DNA of 64,000 nucleotides, taken from NCBI GenBank assembly GCA_964569245.1, contig CAZMTK010000005.1:102828-166827 (forward strand), written 5' to 3'. Positions 32,654 to 40,716 of the stretch are shown here, one piece after another; position 1 is the stretch's first letter, and every line of letters starts with the position of its first letter. The DNA comes from JAAYTY01 sp964569245 (GTDB taxonomy: Bacteria; Fermentibacterota; Fermentibacteria; Fermentibacterales; Fermentibacteraceae). Below the pieces are notes generated by a model, which saw nothing but the letters and a program-made list of their open reading frames with translations, had not been told where the DNA came from and ran no database searches. The translations under genes and the position numbers were made by a program.

Positions 32654-34336
32654 TCACATCCTCTCGGGAGCCTCGACGGACAGTATTCCGAGCAGGTCCC
32701 GTATGGCGTTCCTGCAGGCTCTGCAGAGCAGCAGACGGGCAGACGAGAGCTCCCTGTCGGCCTGATCCACCACCCTGATCCTCTGGTAGAAGGAATGGAA
32801 GGCGGTCGCTATCTCGGCGAGGAGCTCCGTGAGTCTGTGGGGCTCAAGCGCATCTGCAGCGGAGATGACCCTGCAGGGGACCATCTCCAGCAGGCGGATC
32901 AGCTTCCTCTCGGCCGGGTCGGACAGCCTTCCGATAAATCCCGGCAGGGCCGCCGGAGGCTCTATTCCGCCGGCGGCAGCCGTTTCCAGGATGCCGCAGA
33001 TCCTCGCATGCGCGTATTGCACGTAATAGACGGGATTCTCGTCGGACTGCCTCGCCGCCAGCTCCAGGTCGAAGTCCATGTGCGCCTCGGCGCGCCTCGT
33101 GAGGAACAGGTAGCGGGTGACGTCGGCCGAGCCGACCTCCTCCACCAGCTCCCTCAGTGTCACGAAGTTCGCCGCTCTAGTGGACATCTTCACCTTTCTG
33201 CCGTCCCTGAGCAGGGTCACGAACTGGTGGAGCACTATCTTCAGCCTGCGGGACACCTCTTCCCTGCCGAGAATCGCCTCGAGCGCCGCCGTCACGTCCC
33301 TGCTGGTGTCGAGATGATCCGAACCGAAGATGTCCACGAGGAGGTCGTAGCCCCTCTCGAACTTGTCAAGGTGGTAGGCGATGTCGGGCATCCTGTAGGT
33401 GTACATCCCGTTCTCGCGAAGGACGACCCTGTCCTCGGGCCTTCCCAGAGCCGTGAGCCTCAGCCACATCTTGCCGGAGCCCGGCGGGTCCTCGTAGACC
33501 AGGCTGCCCTCCCCTGTCTTCACCGAGGCCAGCCTCTCGAGAGCCGCAGCGGCGGCTCCCGGGACGAGGCTGCTCTCGTTGAAGAACCTGTCGAAGACTA
33601 TGCCGAGGAGCGACAGGTCTGACACTATGAGATCCATGGCACGGTCCCTGGCGTAGGCGGCGAAGACCTCCGAATCGCCGGGCCAGGACAGGCCCGGGCG
33701 CGATGCCAGCAGATCTCCAGCCCAGGCGGAGATGTATTCGCCCTGGTAGCCGCCCTCCGGCACCGGCGTCGGCGTCCCGGCGAGGGTGAGGTATCTGGCC
33801 GCGAGCGACTCGCCCAGCAGAGCGGTCTGCCTCCCGGCGTCGTTGAAGTAGTACTCCCGCTCGACTCTCCAGCCCGTCGCCTCCAGGAGCCTCGCGATGG
33901 CCTCTCCGAGGACCGCCTGCCTGCAGTGTCCCACGCTGAGAGGGCCTGTAGGGTTCGAGCTGACATACTCCACGAGCGCCCTGCCTGCCCCGGAGGCCCT
34001 GGGGAGGAATCCCAGCAGCCCGTCGGTGCCCAGATCGAACGCATACGAGTCGAGGTAGGAGTCGCTGAAGGTCATGTTCAGGAAGCCGGGGCCGTCCACC
34101 GAGACCCGCCCTATGACGTCCGCCGGGAACTCCGCAGCAGCCGCCAGCTCCTGCGCGAGCTTCCTGGGTTTCACTCCCAGGCCGCCCGCCGCCTCCAGGG
34201 CGATCTGCGTGGAGAGGTCGCCGAAGGAGGGGTCACGGGGTTCGACCACCTGTGCGTCCCGGCGAGTCCCGGTCACCCGCTCGAAGGCGTCGGACAAGGC
34301 TTCGGCCACGGCCCTCCTGGCCCTCTCAGGCGTCAT
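32654..34336 (-). CDS. argS: Arginyl-tRNA synthetase
   Basis: A 560-residue class I synthetase. The N-terminal Add-1 domain (FGDLSTQIAL) is followed by VEYVSSNPTGPLSVGHCRQAVLG, REYYFNDAGRQ, the catalytic core with HLDKFERGYDLLVDIFGSDH, KMSTRAANFVTL (KMSK site) and the C-terminal anticodon-binding domain (YVQYAHARI, DQADRELSSARL). The first HIGH histidine is replaced by serine (SVGH; codon at 33936-33938), while the second is present. All else looks functional. The start overlaps rsfS by 11 bases. Confidence 0.96.
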   Translation of the reverse strand: MTPERARRAVAEALSDAFERVTGTRRDAQVVEPRDPSFGDLSTQIALEAAGGLGVKPRKLAQELAAAAEFPADVIGRVSVDGPGFLNMTFSDSYLDSYAFDLGTDGLLGFLPRASGAGRALVEYVSSNPTGPLSVGHCRQAVLGEAIARLLEATGWRVEREYYFNDAGRQTALLGESLAARYLTLAGTPTPVPEGGYQGEYISAWAGDLLASRPGLSWPGDSEVFAAYARDRAMDLIVSDLSLLGIVFDRFFNESSLVPGAAAAALERLASVKTGEGSLVYEDPPGSGKMWLRLTALGRPEDRVVLRENGMYTYRMPDIAYHLDKFERGYDLLVDIFGSDHLDTSRDVTAALEAILGREEVSRRLKIVLHQFVTLLRDGRKVKMSTRAANFVTLRELVEEVGSADVTRYLFLTRRAEAHMDFDLELAARQSDENPVYYVQYAHARICGILETAAAGGIEPPAALPGFIGRLSDPAERKLIRLLEMVPCRVISAADALEPHRLTELLAEIATAFHSFYQRIRVVDQADRELSSARLLLCRACRNAIRDLLGILSVEAPERM

Positions 34337-34694
34337 CGGAGCGTCCTCCCTGCTCGTCGGGGAAGTCCTCGAAGGGGGCGTCGCTCCAGAGCATCTCGAG
34401 GCTGTAGTACTCCCTGGCTTCCGGCTGGAAAACGTGAACCACGAGGCTGCCGAAGTCGAGGAGGATCCACGAGCCGTCCTCGAAACCCTCCCTGTGGTGC
34501 AGGTGGACTCCCATGTCGCGGGCGACGTCCTGGACGTGCTGTGCCACGGCCTGGGCCTGGATCCTGCTCTCTGCGGAGCATAGGAGGAACATCTCCATGG
34601 TCAGAGGGAACTCCCTCATGTCCATTGCCCTGATCCCGAACCCGTGCCTCTCGCGGATGGCTTCCACGATGGGAGCTATGATGTCTTCCGGCAA
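34326..34694 (-). CDS. rsfS: Ribosome silencing factor RsfS
   Basis: A 122-residue protein with the RsfS/Iojap fold. Recognisable are a FLLCSAESRIQAQAVAQHVQD helix, HHREGFEDGSWILLDFGSLVVHVFQPEAREYYSLEMLW, and a short acidic tail. RsfS binds ribosomal protein uL14 and blocks subunit joining in stationary phase. It lies upstream of argS and downstream of a LytR_C-domain protein, an arrangement common in bacteria where rsfS sits near cell-envelope and nad genes. Confidence 0.95.
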   Translation of the reverse strand: MPEDIIAPIVEAIRERHGFGIRAMDMREFPLTMEMFLLCSAESRIQAQAVAQHVQDVARDMGVHLHHREGFEDGSWILLDFGSLVVHVFQPEAREYYSLEMLWSDAPFEDFPDEQGGRSDDA

Positions 34695-34706
34695 TCGGAC
34701 CTCCGG

Positions 34707-35216
34707 TCAGTTCGGCAGCGTCGGTATGAGCGAATCCCTTATCTCCCCCAGGTCCTTCCCCAGGAAGATCGAGACGTCCACGGAGGCGGGCTGCCTTATC
34801 TCCCAGACGATCGACTCCTCCCCGATCTCGAGACCGGTTCGCGCCGCTATCGGTGCGATTACGGCGAGGGCGGCCTCGGGGCCGGGGACGTGCGAGACGA
34901 ATATCGTCTCCTCGTACGTGTAGGCGGCGCCGTCCACCGAGGCCGCATTCGACTCGGGGCCTGGAGAGATGAATACGGTGGGCCCGTCCTGGCTCTCGAG
35001 GAAGCGCTTCACCTGCCCGGCGAAGCCGTCGCAGCCCGACCCGTTCAGCACGGCCACGGTGACGGTGTCCGGGGGCTGGAAGACGGTGGTGTCCTGCATG
35101 GAGGGATTCTCGACCCGCTCCGGCGCACGGCCGAACACCGCCAGTCCGATCCCGGAGGCCATGAGCACGGCGGCGAACAGCCTCCAGGGCGCGGCGGCGG
35201 GCTCCAGCGGCGACAA
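34707..35216 (-). CDS. LytR C-terminal (LytR_C) domain membrane protein
   Basis: A 169-residue protein with one N-terminal transmembrane helix (LFAAVLMASGIGLAVFG) and a periplasmic LytR_C domain recognisable by VTVAVLNGSGCDGFAGQVKRFLESQ and the C-terminal VDVSIFLGKDLGEI. In other bacteria this domain is C-terminal to LytR-CpsA-Psr enzymes or stands alone before rsfS. No LCP catalytic domain is present. Its function is not known; a cell-envelope role is likely. It lies three bases after the HIT gene and twelve before rsfS. Confidence 0.85.
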   Translation of the reverse strand: MSPLEPAAAPWRLFAAVLMASGIGLAVFGRAPERVENPSMQDTTVFQPPDTVTVAVLNGSGCDGFAGQVKRFLESQDGPTVFISPGPESNAASVDGAAYTYEETIFVSHVPGPEAALAVIAPIAARTGLEIGEESIVWEIRQPASVDVSIFLGKDLGEIRDSLIPTLPN

Positions 35217-35219
35217 CTA

Positions 35220-35711
35220 TCAGCCCTCGAAATACGGCGCGAGGCGGTCGCGCGTGGATTCCAGGGATTCCGAGAGGATCCTCGTATCCGCGTTGGTAGT
35301 CATGAAGTTAACGTCGCCTGGCCATCTCGGCAGGATATGCACGTGGAGGTGGCCCTCCACCCCTGCACCGGCGCACCTTCCGATGTTCCATCCCCCGTTG
35401 ACTCCGGCGCACCTCATGCCCTCCCTGAGAGCACGCTCGGCATCGGCGAGGGTCTCCAGAAGCTCGACGGTTTCTCCGGGCTCCAGCTCGGAGAGCCAGG
35501 CGGCGTGCCTCAGGGGGGCGACCATCATGTGGCCGTTGATGTAGGGGTAGCGGTTGAGCACTGCGAGGACGCGGCTCCTGCGGCAGAGGACCAGGCCCTC
35601 TGGATCGCCCCCTGGAACGGACAGCTCGCAGAAGAGACATCCTCCGCCAGAAGCTGCTGCTCCGGTCACGTATTCACTTCGCCAGGGCGCCCAGAGCCTG
35701 TCGACGCTCAT
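35220..35711 (-). CDS. HIT-family hydrolase or phosphorylase
   Basis: A 163-residue histidine-triad protein with LWAPWRSEYV at the N-terminus, a zinc-type CLFCEL, VLAVLNRYPYINGHMMVAPLRH and the catalytic GHLHVHILPRWPGD (HxHxH). This is the Ap4A phosphorylase/FHIT-like subgroup found in many bacteria. The ATG at 35711 overlaps the upstream nucleotidyltransferase stop as ATGA. The substrate is probably a dinucleoside polyphosphate or AMP-linked compound (family knowledge). Confidence 0.92.
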   Translation of the reverse strand: MSVDRLWAPWRSEYVTGAAASGGGCLFCELSVPGGDPEGLVLCRRSRVLAVLNRYPYINGHMMVAPLRHAAWLSELEPGETVELLETLADAERALREGMRCAGVNGGWNIGRCAGAGVEGHLHVHILPRWPGDVNFMTTNADTRILSESLESTRDRLAPYFEG

Positions 35712-36661
35712 CTTCCCCCGCACCTCACGGAGAAGGGCGGAAGCTCGGTTCCGGGCGGGACGACGGCGTCCGAGACGATGCACCCGTCTCCGAGCATGCA
35801 CCCTTCGCCGACGCTCGCGCCTCCCGAGAGCCTGACCATCCTCCCGACGGTCGTCCCTCTGCCCACCGAGACAGTGTCCTCCACCCAGACCGAGGAGGGG
35901 TCGGTGAAGAAGACCCCGTTCATCATCATCCTCTCCACGACCCTGGCGCAGAGGGTGCGAGAGGCTTCGGCGAGCTGATGCTGGTCGTTGACTCCGGCCA
36001 CCTCGGTCCAGTCGCCTGCCGTCACGGCTGTGCATGCCATCCCGTCACCGGCGGCCAGCCCCACGGCGTCGGTGAGGTAGAACTCGCCCTGCGCGTTTCC
36101 CCTGCCGATCCGTCCCAGAAGGCTCCTCAGGACTCCGCCGTCGAAGCACATGAGCCCCGTGCTCACCTCCCGCAGAGCCCGCTCCTCCGGCCCCGCATCC
36201 CTGTCCTCGACGATCCTCTCTATGCGATCCCCGGCGCTCCTGACCACCCTTCCGTACCCCGAGGGATCAGGAGGCACGCCCGTGAGGACTGATGCGACCG
36301 CCCCGGCCTCCCGCCTCCCGGAGAGCAGCCGGCCGATCGTCTCCCTGCGGAGCAGCGGCACGTCTCCCAGGAGCACGCAATACTCGTCTGCATCGCAAGT
36401 GCTTACAGCGCAGGCGACGGCGTGCGCAGTTCCGAGCTGAGGCTCCTGGACCACCCACTCGTACCCTCCGGCAGCCAGAAGCGGTTCGATGAAGGAGCGT
36501 CCGTGGCCGGTCACCGTCACCAGTCTGTCGAACCCGCACGAAGACGCCGTCTCCAGGACCCTGAGGATCATGGGACGCCCGAGGACCGGATGAGCGACCT
36601 TCGGCAGGTCGGAGTACATCCTCCTGCCCTTCCCGGCGGCGAGCACTATCCCGAGCGTCAA
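35708..36661 (-). CDS. GlmU-like sugar-phosphate nucleotidyltransferase without full acetyltransferase domain
   Basis: A 317-residue protein. The N-terminal 230 residues match the GlmU uridylyltransferase domain: GIVLAAGKGRRMYSDLPKVAHPVLGRPM, VVQEPQLGTAHAV, LLGDVPLL, GRVVRSAGD and GEFYLTDAV. The C-terminus has only a few left-handed-helix hexapeptides (SVGRGTTVGRMVRLSGG, SVGEGCMLGDGCIV) and stops about 140 residues short of full-length GlmU. It would therefore make UDP-GlcNAc from GlcNAc-1-P but probably not the acetylation. The TTG at 36661 overlaps the panD stop as TTGA. A separate acetyltransferase is expected elsewhere. Confidence 0.88.
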   Translation of the reverse strand: MTLGIVLAAGKGRRMYSDLPKVAHPVLGRPMILRVLETASSCGFDRLVTVTGHGRSFIEPLLAAGGYEWVVQEPQLGTAHAVACAVSTCDADEYCVLLGDVPLLRRETIGRLLSGRREAGAVASVLTGVPPDPSGYGRVVRSAGDRIERIVEDRDAGPEERALREVSTGLMCFDGGVLRSLLGRIGRGNAQGEFYLTDAVGLAAGDGMACTAVTAGDWTEVAGVNDQHQLAEASRTLCARVVERMMMNGVFFTDPSSVWVEDTVSVGRGTTVGRMVRLSGGASVGEGCMLGDGCIVSDAVVPPGTELPPFSVRCGGR

Positions 36662-37014
36662 CCGAGCAGCCTGGGGTTGAGGTTCCGGTCGTCCGCGAGG
36701 ACCACCCTGGGGGTCGGAGGGGGCTCGGCTGCTTCGACCCACACGTACTGCATCACTATGACCCTGTGGCCGGGTCTAACCAGCAGGGCGGCGGCCCCGT
36801 TTATGCATATCGTGCCGCTGCCGGCAGGAGCCTCCATCACGTATGTCTCGAAGCGCTCTCCGTTTTCCAGGTCCGCTACCTGGACCCTCTCGCCGGCGGC
36901 CATCCCCGACAGGTCGAGCAGCGCCCTGTCGATCGTGATCGAGCCGGGATAGCCCACGTCGGCGTCGGTCACCACCATCCTGTGCAGCTTGGCGCCGAGG
37001 AAGCATCTCAGCAA
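36658..37014 (-). CDS. panD: Aspartate 1-decarboxylase
   Basis: A 118-residue proenzyme. The self-cleavage site YPGS places Gly24-Ser25 exactly as in E. coli PanD. Other motifs are MLRCFLGAKLHRMVVTDADVGY, GERVQVADLENGERFETY and the C-terminal NLNPRL. It makes beta-alanine for pantothenate. It overlaps panC upstream by seven bases, so the two pantothenate genes are co-expressed. The tail after GHRVIVMQYVWV is normal for bacterial forms. Confidence 0.96.
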   Translation of the reverse strand: MLRCFLGAKLHRMVVTDADVGYPGSITIDRALLDLSGMAAGERVQVADLENGERFETYVMEAPAGSGTICINGAAALLVRPGHRVIVMQYVWVEAAEPPPTPRVVLADDRNLNPRLLG

Positions 37015-37886
37015 GTGTCCACCTCCAGGGCCCCTGTGCCGGGGGCAAGAAGGACGTTGTCTATGAGCCTGGTGGAGCCGGCGTGCACCGCGACGGCAAG
37101 CAGTCCCGGCCTGTCGAGCTTCTGCATCGGCTCCATGGTGTCCGGGTCCACGAGCTCGGCATACTGGATGCGGAGCAGGGGCTGCCCGGCCACCTCGTCG
37201 ATGAAGGATCCTATCAGCACCGCAGCAGGGACCGACTGGCCTCCGGCAGCCGCGGACGCCGCTCTCATGAGCCCCCGGTGGATGGCCGGCGCCTGTGCCC
37301 GCTCCTGCTCGGTGAGATAGGCGTTGCGAGAGCTCATCGCCAGCCCGTCGGGCTCCCGGACGATGGGTGCAGCCACGATCTCGACACCCAGTCTGAGGTC
37401 GCCCGCCATGCGCCTTATCACGGCGAGCTGCTGGGCGTCCTTCCTCCCGAAGACTGCGAGGTCAGGCCTCAGGATGCCGAACAGTATCGAGCAGACCGTC
37501 GCCACACCCCTGAAGTGCCCGGGGCGGAATGCGCCGCAGAGTCTGTCGGTCATGCCCTCGACCTCTACCCAGGTGCAGAATCCATCGGGGTATATCTCGG
37601 CTGCCGAAGGCATGAAGACAAGGTCGGCGCCCGCCTTCTCCAGCATCTCCAGATCACGCTCCGGGCTCCTCGGGTACTTGTCGAGGTCCTCCTCGGGGCC
37701 GAACTGGGAGGGATTCACGAAGATGGAGACGGACACCCGGTCAGCGCGGGTCGCCGCGATCCTGAGCAGGCTCAGATGCCCTTCGTGAAGCGCACCCATG
37801 GTCGGGACGAAGGCCTGGACCAGCCTCTCCGCCCTCCACGAGGCGGCAGCCTCCATCGCGGCGACGGACATCGTCACGACATCCAT
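37008..37886 (-). CDS. panC: Pantothenate synthetase
   Basis: A 292-residue ATP-grasp-unrelated class I-like ligase with FVPTMGALHEGHLSLLR, VSIFVNPSQFGPEEDLDKYPR, TWVEVEGMTDRLCGAFRPGHFRGVATV, FGRKDAQQLAVIRRM, REPDGLAMSSRNAYLT and the C-terminal beta-sheet. It condenses pantoate with beta-alanine. It is followed directly by panD; panB is not in the window. Its ATG lies five bases after the deoxynucleoside kinase stop. Confidence 0.97.
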   Translation of the reverse strand: MDVVTMSVAAMEAAASWRAERLVQAFVPTMGALHEGHLSLLRIAATRADRVSVSIFVNPSQFGPEEDLDKYPRSPERDLEMLEKAGADLVFMPSAAEIYPDGFCTWVEVEGMTDRLCGAFRPGHFRGVATVCSILFGILRPDLAVFGRKDAQQLAVIRRMAGDLRLGVEIVAAPIVREPDGLAMSSRNAYLTEQERAQAPAIHRGLMRAASAAAGGQSVPAAVLIGSFIDEVAGQPLLRIQYAELVDPDTMEPMQKLDRPGLLAVAVHAGSTRLIDNVLLAPGTGALEVDTC

Positions 37887-37891
37887 GCCGT

Positions 37892-38536
37892 TCAGTCCCC
37901 CAGCCTCGGAACGAAGCTCTGGATGCCGCCCCGGTGAGCTTCCACAGCCTGGAGCAGGCTCCTGAAAGCGCTCTTCCGCTTCCGGAAATCGGCCCCGTCT
38001 GTGTTCACCACGAGAACAGGCATGTTCTTCGAGCCGAAGAAGAAGCGGTTGTAGGCATTGACCAGGGCTTCGAGATACGAACGGCTCATGTCCCTCTCGA
38101 ACGAGCGGCCACGATGCGATATGCGGGCGAGAAGGGTATCGACCGAGGCCTGCAGGAACACCACGAGATCCGGCCTCGCGACATCCCTTCCCAGAAGCGC
38201 CGCCAGCTTGTCGTAGAGCTGGAACTCGTGCTCGCTGAGGTTTATGCCGGCGAAAACCCTGTCCTTCTCGAACATGTAGTCGGACACGACCCTCGACGTG
38301 AAGAGGTCGAGCTGCCCCAGCTTCTGCTGCTGCCTGTAGCGGCTGAGCAGGAAATACACCTGGGTCTGGAAGGCATAGGCTCGCCTGTCCTTGTAGAACA
38401 TCGGGAGAAAGGGGTTCTCTTCGACCTCCTCCAGAACGAGGCGCGCCTTCCAGGCCTCGGCCAGCAGGCCGCAGAGGGTGGTCTTGCCGATCCCGATCGG
38501 CCCCTCGACGACGATGTAGTGCTTCTCAAACGACAT
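37892..38536 (-). CDS. Deoxynucleoside kinase
   Basis: A 214-residue P-loop kinase of the dNK/TK2 family: VEGPIGIGKTTL at the N-terminus, LVLEEVEENPFLPMFYKDRRAYAFQTQVYFLLSRY, SDYMFEKDRVFA (the ERS-like region), PDLVVFLQASVDTLLARISHRGRSFERDMSRSYLEAL (lid). Members phosphorylate deoxyadenosine, deoxyguanosine or deoxycytidine; the base specificity is not clear. In many bacteria a similar gene sits next to folK, as here. It overlaps folK by 11 bases. Confidence 0.93.
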   Translation of the reverse strand: MSFEKHYIVVEGPIGIGKTTLCGLLAEAWKARLVLEEVEENPFLPMFYKDRRAYAFQTQVYFLLSRYRQQQKLGQLDLFTSRVVSDYMFEKDRVFAGINLSEHEFQLYDKLAALLGRDVARPDLVVFLQASVDTLLARISHRGRSFERDMSRSYLEALVNAYNRFFFGSKNMPVLVVNTDGADFRKRKSAFRSLLQAVEAHRGGIQSFVPRLGD

Positions 38537-39062
38537 CGGGCCAGAGCCGTCCTCTTGATGGAGCTTCTTCCAGAAGTGTAATATGGTTTCTATCAGGACA
38601 TTCCGCCACGAGAGCCTCGCATGTTCTGCCCAAGCCTGGGACAGGGCTCTCGGGCCTCAGCGATAGCAGGGGTTCCAGCACGAATCTCCTCAGGTGCATC
38701 CTCGGATGCGGAAGAACGATCCACTCCGCACCCGGTCCGCGCGGCTCGAGATACAGTATATCCACGTCAAGAGTCCTTGCGGCGCCGTTCTTGGATTCCG
38801 GAGCTCCAGCCTGCGCCTCGGCCTCGAGGCACTCCTGCACGAGACCGGGCAGGTCGGAGGCGGTGACCCCGGTCATCACCGCGTTGAGGAACGGCTCTCC
38901 CGGAGCGCCTCCCCAAGGCCGGCTGATATAGATGCCGGAGAGACGGAAATCAAGGAGGCCTTCCGAGCGCGACAGCCGACGGGCTGCTTCCAGGAGGAAC
39001 GACCTCCTGTCCCCGACATTGCTGCCGAGACCCAGCGCGAACTCCCTCGTCAGCCTTCCCAC
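38526..39062 (-). CDS. folK: 2-amino-4-hydroxy-6-hydroxymethyldihydropteridine pyrophosphokinase
   Basis: A HPPK of about 178 residues. Diagnostic motifs are ALGLGSNVGDRRSFLLEAAR, YISRPWGGAPGEPFLNAV, NGAARTLDVDILYL and VLPHPRMHLRRFVLEPL. It pyrophosphorylates the pterin produced by FolB. I chose the GTG at 39062, which overlaps folB by 13 bases. A CTG at 39053 overlapping the folB stop as CTGA is an alternative that fits the pattern in this operon. The length is normal. folP is not in the window. Confidence 0.94.
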   Translation of the reverse strand: MGRLTREFALGLGSNVGDRRSFLLEAARRLSRSEGLLDFRLSGIYISRPWGGAPGEPFLNAVMTGVTASDLPGLVQECLEAEAQAGAPESKNGAARTLDVDILYLEPRGPGAEWIVLPHPRMHLRRFVLEPLLSLRPESPVPGLGRTCEALVAECPDRNHITLLEEAPSRGRLWPDVV

Positions 39063-39376
39063 GCCGTGAAGGACGCCCTCTCCAGGGGAAGCCCGACAGG
39101 GGGGCACTCCTTGTGAACCGTGACGGACCACCTTCCCGCGGAGAACCTTTCACGGAGGATGGCAAGAGCCTCCGAGGCAAGCTCTTCGATGAATCGGAAG
39201 GAAGAGCCGTCGAGGCGCGAAAGCAGAGCGCAGACTTCCTCGTAGTCCACCGCAGGGGGTGAGCCGGGCTCGCAGCGGCCTCTCCACTCTATGTCGAGCG
39301 CGATCAGCCGCTCCGACAGCCTCTCTTCCGGATGCACGCCGAGCACCGCGGCTATCTGCAGGCCGGACAGTTTCAG
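39050..39376 (-). CDS. folB: Dihydroneopterin aldolase
   Basis: A small protein of about 108 residues with LKLSGLQIAAVLGVHPEERLSER at the start (conserved catalytic glutamate region), VDYEEVCALL, FRFIEELASEALAIL and VTVHKECPPVG (conserved lysine), the FolB pattern. No ATG, GTG or TTG is available before the conserved start. The CTG at 39376 has a GGAGGG site four bases upstream and overlaps the aminotransferase stop as CTGA, so I use it as the start. FolB converts dihydroneopterin to the FolK substrate, matching the neighbour. Confidence 0.88.
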   Translation of the reverse strand: MKLSGLQIAAVLGVHPEERLSERLIALDIEWRGRCEPGSPPAVDYEEVCALLSRLDGSSFRFIEELASEALAILRERFSAGRWSVTVHKECPPVGLPLERASFTAWEG

Positions 39377-40623
39377 GATTCCCTCCGGCAGCTTCTCCTC
39401 CTCCCGGCAAGAGCGGCGGCCCTGCCCCTGATGCTGCAGAACTCCATCTGCTCGAGTCTGCCGAGGGCCTTCATGATCATCTCCTCGGAGACGGTGAGCG
39501 CGAAGCGTACATAGCCCTCTCCCCAGCTGCCGAACCCGGCGCCCGGCGTCACCGCGATTCCCGCCTGTGCGACCAGCCTTCCAGCGAAATCCACCGAAGT
39601 CCATCCCCTGGGTACGGCGGCCCAGACGTAGAAGGTTCCCTGCGAGTCGAAGACATCCCATCCCAGCCTCGCAAGACCGGATACGAGGACCTCCCGCCTC
39701 CTGCGGTAGATCTCGAGCCTTGCTGCCACTCCCTCGCCGGGCAGGTCCAGCGCCCGGGCAGCAGCGGCCTGGATCGCCGTGAACACGCCCGAATCGATGT
39801 TCTCCTTCGCGGACATGAAGGCCCTCACCAGATTGCGCCCTCCTGCGACGAATCCCACTCTCCAGCCGGTCATGTTGAAGGTCTTGGAAAGCGAGTGGAA
39901 CTCCAGGCAGATGCCGGAGGCGCCCTCGACTGACAGGAAGGATGCCGGTTTACTGCCATCGAACCTGATGTGGCTGTATGAGTTGTCGCTCACCAGAAGG
40001 AGGTCCTCCCTCCTGGCGAATTCAACGACCCGCTTCATGGCATCGGGGCTCATTACCGCTCCTGTGGGGTTGTTCGGATAGTTCACGAAGAGCACTCTGG
40101 CGGAGCGCAGAGCGGCACGGTCCACGGCCTCCAGGTCGGGCAGGAAGCCGTTCTCCCGGCGGAGTGGAACGTCCACAGGCACGGCGTCGGCGAGTATGCT
40201 GGCAGCGCGGTACACGGGATATCCGGGGTTGGGGACCAGAACGACGTCGCCGCTGCTGCAGAACACGAGGGGGACGTGGGCCAGACCCTCCTTGGTTCCG
40301 ATCACGGCGCCGATCGCAAGGTCGTCGCCCATGCGCACGCCGAACTCCCTGTCCATCCAACGCATCGCGGCATCGATGAAGAAGTCGCTGCCGGCATTCC
40401 GCGGGTAGCGATGGAACTCCGGTCTGCCGACCGCCTCTCGGGCCGCCTCCACGATCTCCGGGGGAGTGGGAGCGTCTGGATCGCCTATCCCGAAGTCTAT
40501 GAGGTCCACTCCCCTGCGCAGGGCGGCGGCCTTCAGCCTGTCCATCTCTGCGAACAGGTAGGGCGGCAGTTTGCTCATCCGCTCCGATGCAGCGATCACC
40601 ACGCGCTTCTTCTGCAAGTGCAT
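39373..40623 (-). CDS. PLP-dependent aminotransferase, LL-diaminopimelate-aminotransferase-like
   Basis: A 416-residue fold-type I aminotransferase. Motifs are LIDFGIGDPDAPTP, HRYPRNAGSDFFIDAAMRWMDREFG, GTKEGLAHVPLVF, NPGYPVYR, LFVNYPNNPTGAV, SDNSYSHI and the PLP lysine in HSLSKTFNMTGWRVGF. The GDPDxPTP and SDNxYS wording is typical of LL-diaminopimelate aminotransferase (DapL) and its close relatives, so lysine/peptidoglycan precursor synthesis is likely. The ATG at 40623 has AGGAG only two bases upstream. A TTG six bases later is better spaced. It is the first gene of the 18-gene operon, with a candidate promoter about 50 bases upstream. Confidence 0.87.
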   Translation of the reverse strand: MHLQKKRVVIAASERMSKLPPYLFAEMDRLKAAALRRGVDLIDFGIGDPDAPTPPEIVEAAREAVGRPEFHRYPRNAGSDFFIDAAMRWMDREFGVRMGDDLAIGAVIGTKEGLAHVPLVFCSSGDVVLVPNPGYPVYRAASILADAVPVDVPLRRENGFLPDLEAVDRAALRSARVLFVNYPNNPTGAVMSPDAMKRVVEFARREDLLLVSDNSYSHIRFDGSKPASFLSVEGASGICLEFHSLSKTFNMTGWRVGFVAGGRNLVRAFMSAKENIDSGVFTAIQAAAARALDLPGEGVAARLEIYRRRREVLVSGLARLGWDVFDSQGTFYVWAAVPRGWTSVDFAGRLVAQAGIAVTPGAGFGSWGEGYVRFALTVSEEMIMKALGRLEQMEFCSIRGRAAALAGRRRSCRRES

Positions 40624-40649
40624 CTCTCCTGTCGGAGCCCGCGCGTTTC

Positions 40650-40678
40650 TTGACCCGGGCTGCAGTCTCGACAATAAA
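40650..40678 (+). promoter_or_regulatory. Candidate promoter of the C25 peptidase gene
   Basis: TTGACC (40650-40655), a 17-base spacer and AATAAA within a notably AT-rich AATAAATAAT run, about 40 bases before the start. It overlaps the candidate promoter of the divergent operon, so the two may interfere. Confidence 0.5.
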
Positions 40679-40698
40679 TAATCCAGGAAGACAGTCAA
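40671..40698 (-). promoter_or_regulatory. Candidate promoter of the 18-gene minus-strand operon
   Basis: On the minus strand TTGACT (40693-40698), a 16-base spacer and TATTGT (40671-40676), about 48 bases before the aminotransferase start. No other clear promoter was seen between here and manC. Confidence 0.5.
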
Positions 40699-40716
40699 AG
40701 ACTGGAGGCGCAGAGG

